Positions 51,201 to 61,277 of a stretch of 64,000 nt of DNA are shown here, piece by piece. The notes beneath the pieces were generated by a model. It saw only the letters and a list, made by a program, of their open reading frames with translations, did not search any database and had not been told where the DNA came from. The stretch covers positions 1,612,001 through 1,676,000 of the forward strand of contig NW_023501039.1 in the NCBI RefSeq assembly GCF_014066305.1, read 5' to 3'. This DNA comes from Letharia columbiana. Its lineage: Eukaryota > Ascomycota > Lecanoromycetes > Lecanorales > Parmeliaceae. Numbering within the stretch: position 1 is the first letter of the stretch; each line of letters starts with the position of its first letter. The position numbers and the translations under genes are program-made.

Positions 51201-52741
51201 CTTATATATATAATACGCTTATTATAATTATTTAAAATATTAGAATTTAAAGAAATTAACTAAAATATATATCGAAATAAATTTATTTATTTTATTCTTT
51301 AAGAATATATATAAATTATATAGTATTATTAATATAAAAGTTAAATTATATAAGCGTTATATAATATTAGATCGCTAAAAAAATAATCTAATTTATAATA
51401 ATCTTTAAAAGTTTATTTTTTATTTTTTATAATAATTATAAATAGATAATAATCTTTCTAAACGATAAAACGCTTTATTTTATTATATTCTTATTTTCTA
51501 ATAAAAATAATTCTATAATCCTCGCGGCTTTTAAGTTTTTTCTAAATTAAATCAAATATAAAAATTATATTTATATTAGATTTTATAATAATTATAATTT
51601 CGAGTATAATAACTATAATATATATACTTTTTAACTTATTAAAGAAATTATTTAGAAAGATATTATATCTAATAATTTTTAAATAAATAATAAATTTAAA
51701 TATTTTAATTAAATAATATAATATAAAGCTAGCGCTATATTTAAAGAGAGTAAATTATTATAAAAATATTAATCGAAATTTACGTAAGCTTTTAATTATT
51801 TATATAATCTATAATTAATATTAAAAAGAGATATTATCTCTTATAAGGCTTTTATAAATTATTTATTTAATATTTTATATTTTTAAATTATTAAATAAAC
51901 TAGTTTCTATTAAATATATCTATTAAATATCGATTAAATTAAATATAAGAATTACGTTTATAAGAGGCGCTTAATTAATTATAAAGCTAATTAATTTTAT
52001 TATATATTAATATTAAATAATAAAATTTAAATTTATTTAAATATAATTTAAATTAATAACGTTTCTTCTAAGCTTATTCTATTTAAGCTTAATTTCGCTA
52101 AAAAAAGAGAGATTAATAATTAAAATCTATTTAAGAATAAAAATAAGCGTTATATAAATACGCTATAAAAGATTATATACGAGCTATTAATCGCTTCTTT
52201 AATATTAATTTTAAAAAAGAGAGCCTTAAAAAGAATAAAGTAGGAAATATCTATCGAAGTAATAATTATTTTAGCTAAAGTTGTTAGAAGAGAATTCGTT
52301 ATTATTATATAAATCTCTATTAGAGAAGTACCTTCGTAGATATCTCCGTCGTAGATATCGCTATAGATATTTTTATAGATATATTTAAAGAAGATAGAGT
52401 CGAAATTACTCGAAATCCTAAGTGAAAATATACTTATAAAATCTACTTCGATAGCTTTATAAGCCTTAATAAGATCTATAATTAGATCTATAATTAATCG
52501 ATAGCCTCTCTTAAAATAATCTAAACGATATAAAGTTCTTAGAGCTTATTATAATACTTCGCTAGACTTACTTATTTTTTTAATTAAAATTAACGCTTTT
52601 AAGCTATTTAAATTTTAAATATATCGAGAGATAATAATAAATAAATATTAAAAAATAGAATAGAAATTTATTATATAGAAAGAAGTTAACTTTCTTATAG
52701 CTAATAATATTTAAATTTTAATAAATTTATTCTCGAATATA
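48300..52741 (+). pseudogene. Copia-D1 gag, protease, integrase and RT start
   Basis: At about 50270-50330 tyrosine codons (TAT) stand at the spacing of a gag zinc knuckle, C-x2-C-x4-H-x4-C, as if TGT and CAT had decayed; an Asn/Arg/Asp-rich tail follows. At about 50500 IIDY stands where protease has a DSGA-type box. TLYIKDI-x-YISNNNFNLIS at 50880-50945 is the usual end of copia protease. A GAG-pre-integrase-like stretch (YQNLKKLTKI) lies near 51230-51270 and the integrase core to about 52200. The RT N-terminus (REIIINKY, then NFLIANN-x-x-ILINL) ends at the D2 insertion. Confidence 0.7.
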
Positions 52742-52890
52742 TGTGGAAATATGAGGTAAGACACTTAGTTATTAACTATGGAGTTACTATGGAGGAAAGA
52801 GCGACTAGATACAGACACGCTTAGGCGTGTCACGTGACTATATCATGTGACCGCCAAGACGCCAAGAGTCACGTGATCCAAATTTCAACA
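52742..52890 (-). repeat. Copia-D2 3' LTR
   Basis: Reads TGTTGAAATTTGGATCACG on the minus strand and ends in TTTCCACA. TCACGTGA at 52830 and 52869, and a mutated copy TCATGTGA at 52843. Confidence 0.85.
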
Positions 52891-52903
52891 CTCCCCTTCG
52901 CAC
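52891..52903 (-). other. Copia-D2 polypurine tract
   Basis: Minus strand GCGAAGGGGAG directly precedes the 3' LTR. Confidence 0.7.
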
Positions 52904-53300
52904 GTATCCTCTCATAAGCGAAACCCAGTGGACACGAAGTTCGATGCTGACGGGGTCTAAAACCGGGTAGCTAAGGTAAGTTAGTGCCGGGTAGCTAGCG
53001 TGAAAACACACCCCCCCTACACCCCCCACTCCTACCCCCCTTGCGGACGAAATTAAAAAACACGAGATTCGAAGTTCGCGACGTCCAAAATAGGGTAGGT
53101 AAAGTGAAAAATCGAAATCTAAAAACGACTATGTCAGATCAGGTCCCCACCAAAATTCGACCCAAATTCCACTTTTTGTCAAAAAGCGGTTTTTTGGAAA
53201 TTTTATTTTCAGGCCATCTGGTGCACATCAAAAATCGACCGATTCAAGGCCGGAGGATATATGTGGGGGTGGCTAAATGAAATAATTGGAAGAAATACTC
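52891..53300. other. Balanced-composition island next to the D2 3' LTR
   Basis: About 400 bases with normal G/C and abundant CA/TG steps, between the polypurine tract and RIP-altered D2 sequence. It contains a C-rich run near 53009-53040 and three degenerate copies of GGGTAG(C/G)TAAxGTGAAA (about 52967, 52993, 53093). Open frames of 60-80 codons cross it on both strands but match nothing I know. It is either a 3' part of D2 unique enough to escape RIP or an insertion after RIP. Confidence 0.55.
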
Positions 53301-56300
53301 CTAGCTGCATATCGCCGGCTGCAAGGCCTCTATAAGGGTTGTTTTAGATATCTATCCTTGATAATAGTGGCTAATGACGGTAATTTGAAGGTGTAATATT
53401 TAAGGTATTAGTAACGAATAGATATAAGTTTCTTAAAAGGGTTTTAAGAGTTTAATAACGATAGCGGTAATAGCGCTAAAGGAAATAGCTGTTTCGATAT
53501 AAAATGGCGAGTTCGTAAGTTAAGTCTAATATAGCGGCTCGATAGACGATTCGAGTTAATTATTTATAGTATGGAGATTAATAAAATAATTTTTCTAAAG
53601 TAGACGATAGTAGGCGGCTCTTCTAAATTCAGGTATAGATATAGTAGAATAGCTCCCCTACTAGATAATATTAAAATAAGGCTATACTAAGATAGTAGTA
53701 AGATTAGCGACTATTTAAGGGGTAAGTAGATATAGCTTTTACTCTAAAGGCGTTTTGAAAAGTAATAAATTTATTTAAGTAAAGGACCTTAATAAGTCTA
53801 TTAATTATTTATTTATTAATAAAAATATATCGTATATTTATAATGCTATTATTAATCTTTTCCCATATAAAATAATAAGTAATATTAATATACTTAATAC
53901 GAGTATAGAATTAAGCATTTTTTATAAGGGTAATTACGCTTTAATTATTATCGAAAATAATAATAGCTTTAAGATTTATATTATTAAGGCGAAGAAGTTA
54001 ATTAAGTAAATTTTTTAGCTAAATTACTTTTTTAATAATCTATATTTAATTAATATACTCTATTTTATAAATAAATAATATTATAATAACTTAACGCTTA
54101 GATAATTAATTAATCGCATCGCTTTCTATATTAAAGAGATAGCTAGATATAGATCTTCGAGTTATATTATTAATTTAATTAAAATTAATATAATCGATAA
54201 GCTCTTAAAGAAAGTCTTTATATACGAGTTTATAATATATTATATCTCTTAGATATCGAAAGATTTAAATAATTATATTTTAATACGCTAAAGTTAGATT
54301 AACTAAGTAATAACTTATTAATAATATCGTATAAACGATATTAAAATAAATACCGAGTATAATATATATAAGAAATTTCACCGCGGATTAATAGTTCTTT
54401 TATAATTTCTTTAAGGCGATATAGCTCTCTTCGGCGAAAGCTAATTTACGACTAATCTTAAGAAGCGTCGATATCGAGATAAGATTTTAATAATTAAAAT
54501 AATTTAAGAATTAAGTGATATAAGTCTCTTATTCTAGGCGAAGGATATCGCTACGGCGATTTCTTTTAATAGTTATATTTAAGTAGTAAATATATAATTC
54601 TAAATTCGATATATAAAACTTCGCGTTAAGTCCCTTCTTAATCCGCTAAATCCCGATTTTACTAGAATTAGTAATTAAGATATCGTCGATATAAAGCGCT
54701 ATAATAATACCCTCTTTAAGATCTATAAATACGCTATTATTTGATTCGATAGAGAGAAGACTTAGCTTCTTTATATACTTCGAGAAATACTAATATTAAA
54801 CTCAAGGAGACTACTTTAAACTATAAAGTATTTTATTTAGCTTATAAATCTTAATATTATTTTTATTAAAGCTATCGAATTAGCGTATATAAATCTCTTT
54901 TTTTACATTATTATATAGAAAGGTAGTTTTAATATTTATTTACTTTAGATTCTAATTTAGAGTAATTATAAGCGCGAAGATCGTCTTATAACTTATAAGC
55001 TTTATTATTAACGCGAAAGTGTTATAATAATTATAATCCTTCTATTATTTAAATTCTTAAATAACTTAGTATATCTTATAGCGGGTAATTTCTTTATTGA
55101 GGCCTTATTTTAAGATGTAGATTTATCTACCTCTTAGAATATAAGCTTTGAAAGGCGTCTAGATAAGATATTAAGTGTTATTATCTATAAGAGATTTATA
55201 TTTATTCTTTATAAAAAGTTCTTAATTTATTCGAGATAATTAATTAGATATAGCTTACTTATAAGTAATAAGCTCAAAAATATTCGATTTATTAATATAG
55301 TTTATAAGTAAAGCGAATATCGTAAAGATCTTCGAAAGAGAATTAGAGAATAGATCTTATAGATTTAAAATTATAAGATTTAGATAATTATATAATATCC
55401 TTTAAATAGCGCTTAACTTATAATCTTCGCGAATAGCTTATATAACTTCGATAATAGTTAAATCTAAATCTAAGAATAATAAATTTAAGTTTAAGAAAAT
55501 TTCTTATATAGATAATATAGGTCGAATTATCGATATAGATATAGATATAATATTTAATTAAGTAGCTTATATTAAAAGCGCTTAAACTAAGAGCTCTCGC
55601 GTAATTAATTAAATCTATTATATTAAAAACTTTTACATAAATCTTCGCGAAAGCACTTTCTTATTAGCTAATTAGAGGAAATTTAATCTTAATTTTATAA
55701 ATATTAAAGATCTCGAAGCTATTAAAGATTTAATAACTATTCTAATTATAGATATAACGTCTTTTAATACTTCTTTAAATTTAATATCTTTCGAAATATT
55801 AGTAATATATTACTTATTTAATATCTTTTCTATAGCGAATATTAATACTATTAGACGTTGTCGTTTATTCGAGAACTTATAAACCTCGATTTCTTCTTTC
55901 GAGTCTATGATTAGAGATCGTTTTTTATAAAGTATACGCTATTAGCGCGAATAACTATCTTCTTAATAAGATTATATAATTAAAAAATATACTCCCCTTT
56001 ATATTCTAGTAGTATATACTTTTCGCTCTAATTTATAAGCTTCTTCTAAATTCGTTTTATCGCGTAAGCGATAAAATCGATTATATATAAGTAGAAAAGA
56101 ATAGACTTTCGTTAATAGAAGGCCTTAAAAGAGATTATAATAATTCTAACGTTAAACAATTATATCGTTAAATAGTTAGCGATAATAATAATTTTAGATT
56201 AAAAGAATTTATTAAGATTAAAGCTTAATAGAATAAGATATATCTTATATAGTAGAATTTACCTAAAACGCTTAGTCGTATTATTTATCTAAGGATTACT

Positions 56301-57050
56301 AAGAATAATAGATTTCTATTTAATACCCGATAGAGCGAGATAGTTAAGAAAGACTTTAGATATATACTTATTCTCATTATTAAAGCGAATATAAGAGATT
56401 TTATAATTATACGATTTAAGATAAATCTTAAATCGTAAAAATATAGCGAAGGTCTTACTCTTATAGCGAATATAGTAGACTTTAGAGTAGAAGATAAAAT
56501 TATTTTTAAATATTATAAAGTATTTATAGCTATTAAAATTAGTAAAAAATAGAGGCTCTATAAAATCGCTATAAATAAATTCGCTTAATTATATATTAGG
56601 CGCAGTGAGATTAATATGGAGAATAGCCTTTTAGCGCTCTATAATATAGTACTTATAAGTATATTTATCCGCGATATCCTTAATAAAATCTATATTTACC
56701 GTTATAGCGAAAAGCCTATTTAGATTTTACTAATTTAAATAGCTTATATAAGTATATTAGAGTTAATAAATCGAGTTTAAAGAAATACTATATATCGCTA
56801 AAATACTATTTAAACTATCTTAGAGGTTAAAAAAGAATAAATCTCGATTACGAGTGCTTATAAGCTTTAGATTATCTTTAATTAGAGCGTAATTAGTCTT
56901 ATAAAAGACGATTATAATATTAGTATCTAAGAGTTTATTAACGAAAAGAAGATTAACGCCTATATTGAATATATATAAGATATTAAGTAGAGTAATATTT
57001 ATACGCTTATTTTAAACGAAGTAATTTAAATTAATAATATCGCGATCGAG
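53300..57050 (-). pseudogene. Copia-D2 integrase, RT and RNase H
   Basis: The minus strand reads EGIIIALYIDDILITNSSKI around 54715-54657, the copia RT active site with both Asp intact, followed by an I-K-K-G-L-N-A-K-F-Y-I-S-N-L box. Integrase should lie right of this (about 55200-57000) and RNase H left, but both are too broken to mark precisely. Damage is moderate; many CG and CT steps survive. Confidence 0.68.
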
Positions 57051-57059
57051 GGGTTAAAC

Positions 57060-57405
57060 TTAATTACTCTCGATATCGCGAATAGAGTAAGAGTGAATCT
57101 TTTCGTAGATAATAAATATCGAATGATTAACGAAGGAATGGCGAGAGTAGCCAGAGTCTATTATTATATAAAAGTATAGATTGATAGAGTTAGCTACTAT
57201 TAAGTTATACTTTAAATTAAAATCGATAGCTATTAAGTTAATAACTTTCTTATTATTAATTATATCGAGAATATTAAAATCGTTAAAATTAAGATTTATA
57301 TAATATATAATTAAATTTAATTCTTTTAGAAAGATATAGTTAATATTAAGATATTTATTCTCCTCTAAAGTAGAGGCGTTAGAGAGCATCTCTTCGATGC
57401 GCTTA
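57060..57405 (-). pseudogene. Copia-D2 protease fragment
   Basis: An open minus-strand stretch contains LIVANSINLYFYIIIDSGYS, the copia protease active-site region (usual DSGAS), followed by RHSFVNHSIFIIYEKIHS. The right end is the gypsy insertion at 57405; any Met codon to the right of it is supplied by the inserted LTR. Confidence 0.65.
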
Positions 57406-57584
57406 TGTGAGAGCAACATGGAAATGTAAGCACAATGAGTGGTGTGTAGTAAAGATGATTCTTCTCCTACTGAGAAGTAACTACTTATAATGCTAAGCTA
57501 AGGTTCTTGCCAAGGTACCTCCTTGGCAGGTACGAAGGTAGGCAAAACCATGTACCCATGCAGTCACGATAGCTTACTGTGACA
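57406..57584 (-). repeat. Young gypsy 3' LTR (complete)
   Basis: 179 bp, minus-strand TGTCACAGTAAGC to GCTCTCACA. Confidence 0.85.
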
Positions 57585-57676
57585 ACATGCCGTCAACAAA
57601 AAGCATGGCGACCTCGGCATGCATATAAGTAAGGCAAAGAAGTTATTGGCAAGTAGCAAATACAGTAGCAAGGCTC
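57585..57676 (-). other. 3' untranslated tail of the young gypsy element
   Basis: 92 bases between the pol stop and the LTR. No strong polypurine tract is visible next to the LTR, which is unusual. Confidence 0.5.
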
Positions 57677-60600
57677 TCACATGGTCAGTTCCTTCCTTCT
57701 TGGTATCACAACCGCAATAGCTTTCTCCGTGGTAGGCTTCGAAGGTTCCATCAACGATAAGGGTGCTATTGTAGCAGCATGATCGATTGCGGAAGGCTTC
57801 TGCAAATGCGGTGGAGGTATCACAGGTAGTGGCTCTGGTAGCGGAGGTAGTGATAGTGTAGTAGCATGATCGATTGCGGAAGGCTTCTGCAAATGCGTCG
57901 TTGGTAGCGGAGGTAGTGGCCCTGATAGAGGCGACATAGCGATCTCGTAGTCTTTCACCAATTCCGGGGCATCGCCTAGCTGTTTGACATTGTACCATTG
58001 ATCGTACTCAGGGCCATATCCTTTCCAACGTGCTAGATATTCGACCGAATGACCTTTGCCACGACGTCTGACACGCTTGTTAAGCAAGGACTGTAGCTCA
58101 TATGACTTGTAGTCATCAGTGTCGCCTTCCACATAGACAGAATCAGGCTTCTCCGGTAGTGGCCTGTGGAAGGGGTCGGTGCCAGCGGGCCATGGTTCTA
58201 GCTGTGCTATCGAGAATACGGGATGAACTCTCCAGTGACCAGGTATGTCGAGGCGATAAGCTTGCTTGCCTACCTTAGCAATAACTTCGAAAGGGCCGAC
58301 GTAGCGTTGGCCAATTTTGTCTGTCTTGGTAGTGTTGACAGGTTGCGGGATAGAGTAGCCTTTGTGCAGACGCAAGAGTACCTTGTCTCCCTTTCTGAAG
58401 TACATAGGCTGATGCTTGCGATCATAGTGGAATTTCTGAGACATTTGGGCGAAGCTTATTGCATCGGCAGCTTCAACCCTAGCAGTGGCGTGTGCCTGCT
58501 GTGGTAGTTCGGATGATGCGACAAGATCAAGGGCCTTGTTCAGAGGGAACCCGTAGGACAGCTCATTCGGTGACTTGGTTGTGGTAGCCGACTGCGCATT
58601 GTTAAGCAGTGCTTGCATACGTGGGAGGATGGTAGGCCATGCTGAAGGCTTCTCCAGGGTGTGTAAGTAGAAGCGTAAAGCAATTTCAGCCGTCTGGTTG
58701 GTGCGTTCACTGCTACCGTCCGTCTGGGGATGATAGGCGGTGGAGTATAGCAGTTTGACTCCCAGTCTGTCGAATATGGCTTTCCACAGTTCTGATAGGA
58801 ATTTGGGATCTCTATCAGATAGTAAGACCTTTGGTACTCCCCAGTCACCTATGTCGAGGCGGTCTAGCAGAGCAATGGCCCACTCTTTGGCACCCCAGGT
58901 AGATTTGCCAGGGATATAAGTGGTCCGCTTCGTGAACTTGTCTGTAACGGTCATCGTGCAATCAAATCCCTCATCAGACAATGGCATAGCAAGGATGAAA
59001 TCAAGCGTCAAGGTGTGGAAAGGCAGGGCAGGACTCTCTATGGGCTGTAGGTAACCATAAGGCTTATGGCGGCGAGTCTGCAATGCTAGGCACTCAGGAC
59101 AGTGCTTGATGTAGCTGTGAAGGTGCTTGGATAATCCCCGTATGTACCATGATTTGGAGATCATATCGAAAGACCTTTCGAAACCTGGGTGACCGTCCCC
59201 ATGGGCGATTTCGAGGATGTCTTTGATTAGCGATTGGGGTATGCATAATCGTTCCAGACCGGTGAATTTGTTCTTATGAAAAATGAGGTCAGGGTCTGTG
59301 GTGCCACGAACAAAAGAAAGCTCGGCGCCCTCGCCCTTAGCTACCAGCCTTGCGTTGGCATCCATGATGCCGACAATCCTTATCCAGTGTGGATCTGTGC
59401 CGTATCCAGCAAGAAGCCTGCTGCGGAAGGCTTCGTCCATCTCTACTACGGTAGCAGAGTAGCTGTAAACGCTGCCATAATCCATTGCTTGCGTAGCACA
59501 GGCATACAAGACATCAAGCTCCGAGTGGTCTTCGGATAGCATTGACTTGCCGGTGCTTGCAAGGCGTGAAAGAGCGTCTGGCACAATGTGTTCCTTGCCA
59601 GGCTTATGTCTCACATCGAGGCGAAATTGGCGAAGGAATTGAGAAGCACGTACTAGTCGTACGTTCAGTCTTATCGTAGACGTTGTGGAAGTAATAGAAG
59701 ATTGCTTCATGATATCGAGGATAGCTGAATGATCAGTTTGAATGATGACAGGTCGCTTGGACGACTCCACAAGATGTCGAACCTTCTTGATGGTCCACAC
59801 AAATCCTGCTATCTCGAGTTCCGTAGGCCAATAGTTCTTCTCGGCGGAAGTCAGCATCCTTGATAAGTACATGATTGGCTCCATGGCAGTCCTAGGTGGC
59901 CACTTGGTACCAGCTGTGGCAACGTATTCCTTTTTGATATGAAATACCTGCACGCCGAAACCCCATTCCCTAGAGGCATCCAGATCTATCCATAGGTCTC
60001 TGTCTGGATCAAAATGTATGAGCAACGAGGGCCTGCTTAAAGCTTCCTGCAGGCTTTTGAAGCTTTGGTCCTCCTGCGGCGAAGCCTTTGGCAGGCGGAG
60101 CTTGGAGGAGTAGGCACGACGTGGATTACCCTTGGTGGGTGCCTCTTTAAGCAAGCGGGTCTTCAGTGCTTGCAGAGGACTAGCAAGCTGCGCGTAGTAG
60201 TGGACTGAACTCCTTAGGTAGCCTGTCAGTCCGAGGTAGTACTCGAGATCGCCGAGTGTGCTGGGGTAGGCGATCTCACTGATGGCTTTCAGCTTGTCCT
60301 CAGCTGTTGCCATACCGAAGGAATCAACCCGGCGGCCTAGCAGGTTGATGTTGGGGTATCCCAGGAAGGTTTTCACGGGCGCAATGGCAATGTTGTACTC
60401 AACCAAGATTTGAAACAACTTCCGCAGGTGTGCGATATGCTCCTTCAAGGTCTTGGAGCCTAGCACAATGTCATCGATGTATGCTTGAGCAAAGTCTTTG
60501 ATGGGTCGTAGGATTTTGTCAATCTGTCGCTGCACATAAGCTATGGAATTCATGCATCCCATGATCGGCACGTTGAAAGTCTCTTGGCCTCGGTGAGAAA

Positions 60601-61105
60601 CCACAGTGAGCATGTAGCGATCATCGTAGTGAACAAGCCATTGGTAGAAGAAAGACATTGCATCGAGTATAGACAAATGGGTGCATCCTAGCAGTCTTGC
60701 TATGATATCTGATTGCAATGGCACGGGGTACACGTCTGGGACAATGAGGTCATTAAGGCCTCTGATGTCCACCACAGCTCTTCCCTTCCGCTTGCCGTTT
60801 GGTAGCGTTTTCCAAACCACGAACACGGGATAGCTGAATGGGGTAGGCTTGGTAGTGTATTCAAGCCTGCCTTGTTGTTGTAAATCGTCGAACGTATTGT
60901 CGACCACTTCTCTGTCATTGATGCCCAGGGGGTAGATCTTTGCACGATTGGACTTTGGCAGTCTGCTTTGCCAGTCATCGCGCAGCGTAATCTTCATCCA
61001 GTCATGTTCAGGTACTTTGGCGAAGCCTTCATCTCTCCATAAGGTAGGAAATTCATCGACCAGGTCTGTTAGGATCTGAGTGTCATGCTTGTTGCCGTAG
61101 ACCAT
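57677..61105 (-). CDS. Gypsy pol polyprotein: RT, RNase H, integrase, chromodomain
   Basis: 1142 codons, uninterrupted. Residues 1-75 match the linker that normally joins protease to RT. RT at about 85-265: D148 in LSILDAM and YIDD at 209-212. RNase H at about 368-515: D374/D376, E429, D458. Integrase zinc finger H635, H639, C669, C672; core D702, D764, E800 (35 residues between the last two), with YHPQTDGSSE. Chromodomain at about 1000-1055 with YLARWKGYGPEYDQW. The proline-rich tail repeats HLQKPSAIDHA (1071 and 1100), an 87-bp DNA duplication. All catalytic residues are present, so the enzyme may be active, but there is no gag or protease; particles would have to come from another copy. 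Start ATG at 61105 is 6 bases after the A run and its adjoining C/GG. Confidence 0.93.
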   Translation of the reverse strand: MVYGNKHDTQILTDLVDEFPTLWRDEGFAKVPEHDWMKITLRDDWQSRLPKSNRAKIYPLGINDREVVDNTFDDLQQQGRLEYTTKPTPFSYPVFVVWKTLPNGKRKGRAVVDIRGLNDLIVPDVYPVPLQSDIIARLLGCTHLSILDAMSFFYQWLVHYDDRYMLTVVSHRGQETFNVPIMGCMNSIAYVQRQIDKILRPIKDFAQAYIDDIVLGSKTLKEHIAHLRKLFQILVEYNIAIAPVKTFLGYPNINLLGRRVDSFGMATAEDKLKAISEIAYPSTLGDLEYYLGLTGYLRSSVHYYAQLASPLQALKTRLLKEAPTKGNPRRAYSSKLRLPKASPQEDQSFKSLQEALSRPSLLIHFDPDRDLWIDLDASREWGFGVQVFHIKKEYVATAGTKWPPRTAMEPIMYLSRMLTSAEKNYWPTELEIAGFVWTIKKVRHLVESSKRPVIIQTDHSAILDIMKQSSITSTTSTIRLNVRLVRASQFLRQFRLDVRHKPGKEHIVPDALSRLASTGKSMLSEDHSELDVLYACATQAMDYGSVYSYSATVVEMDEAFRSRLLAGYGTDPHWIRIVGIMDANARLVAKGEGAELSFVRGTTDPDLIFHKNKFTGLERLCIPQSLIKDILEIAHGDGHPGFERSFDMISKSWYIRGLSKHLHSYIKHCPECLALQTRRHKPYGYLQPIESPALPFHTLTLDFILAMPLSDEGFDCTMTVTDKFTKRTTYIPGKSTWGAKEWAIALLDRLDIGDWGVPKVLLSDRDPKFLSELWKAIFDRLGVKLLYSTAYHPQTDGSSERTNQTAEIALRFYLHTLEKPSAWPTILPRMQALLNNAQSATTTKSPNELSYGFPLNKALDLVASSELPQQAHATARVEAADAISFAQMSQKFHYDRKHQPMYFRKGDKVLLRLHKGYSIPQPVNTTKTDKIGQRYVGPFEVIAKVGKQAYRLDIPGHWRVHPVFSIAQLEPWPAGTDPFHRPLPEKPDSVYVEGDTDDYKSYELQSLLNKRVRRRGKGHSVEYLARWKGYGPEYDQWYNVKQLGDAPELVKDYEIAMSPLSGPLPPLPTTHLQKPSAIDHATTLSLPPLPEPLPVIPPPHLQKPSAIDHAATIAPLSLMEPSKPTTEKAIAVVIPRRKELTM

Positions 61106-61110
61106 AACAC

Positions 61111-61130
61111 CTTTTTTTTTTTTTTTTTGG
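61111..61130 (-). other. 17-base poly(A) joint between 5' LTR and pol
   Basis: T run at 61112-61128 on the plus strand. On the element strand: ...TACTACACACC, A17, GGTGTTATGG. It replaces the last 35 bases of the LTR and everything normally before RT. Confidence 0.9.
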
Positions 61131-61272
61131 TGTGTAGTAAAGATGATTCTTCTCCTACTGAGAAGTAACTACTTATAATGCTAAGCTAAGGTTCTTGCCA
61201 AGGTACCTCCTTGGCAGGTACGAAGGTAGGCAAAACCATGTACCCATGCAGTCACGATAGCTTACTGTGACA
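61129..61272 (-). repeat. Young gypsy 5' LTR (truncated)
   Basis: 144 bp identical to 57441-57584; lacks the terminal 35 bases present in the 3' LTR. Confidence 0.88.
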
Positions 61273-61277
61273 GCTTA

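Larger units (their letters stand above)
57406..61272 (-). mobile_element. Young gypsy element, no RIP, lacking gag and protease
   Basis: 3,867 bp with target duplication GCTTA (57401-57405, 61273-61277). The left LTR (3' in element sense) is 179 bp, 57406-57584. The right LTR (5') has only 144 bp, 61129-61272, and these are identical to the matching part of the left. After the short 5' LTR come 17 A residues (minus strand), then a single pol ORF. G/C content and CA/TG steps are normal, unlike everything around it, so it arrived after RIP of its host element or when RIP was off. Confidence 0.9.

Noticed and set aside
53041..53280. 79-codon plus-strand gene in the composition island
   Set aside because: Only normal base composition supports it; it lies at the 3' end of copia-D2 against the element's sense, with no recognisable domain.
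57564..57998. Overlapping 144-codon minus-strand ORF
   Set aside because: It runs in another frame over the end of the gypsy pol and its LTR; the pol frame has the domains.
61111..61130. Ordinary LINE-type or mRNA retroposition tail
   Set aside because: The A run is internal to an element with LTRs at both ends and a single outer target duplication, so it is part of the element rather than the end of a retroposed copy.
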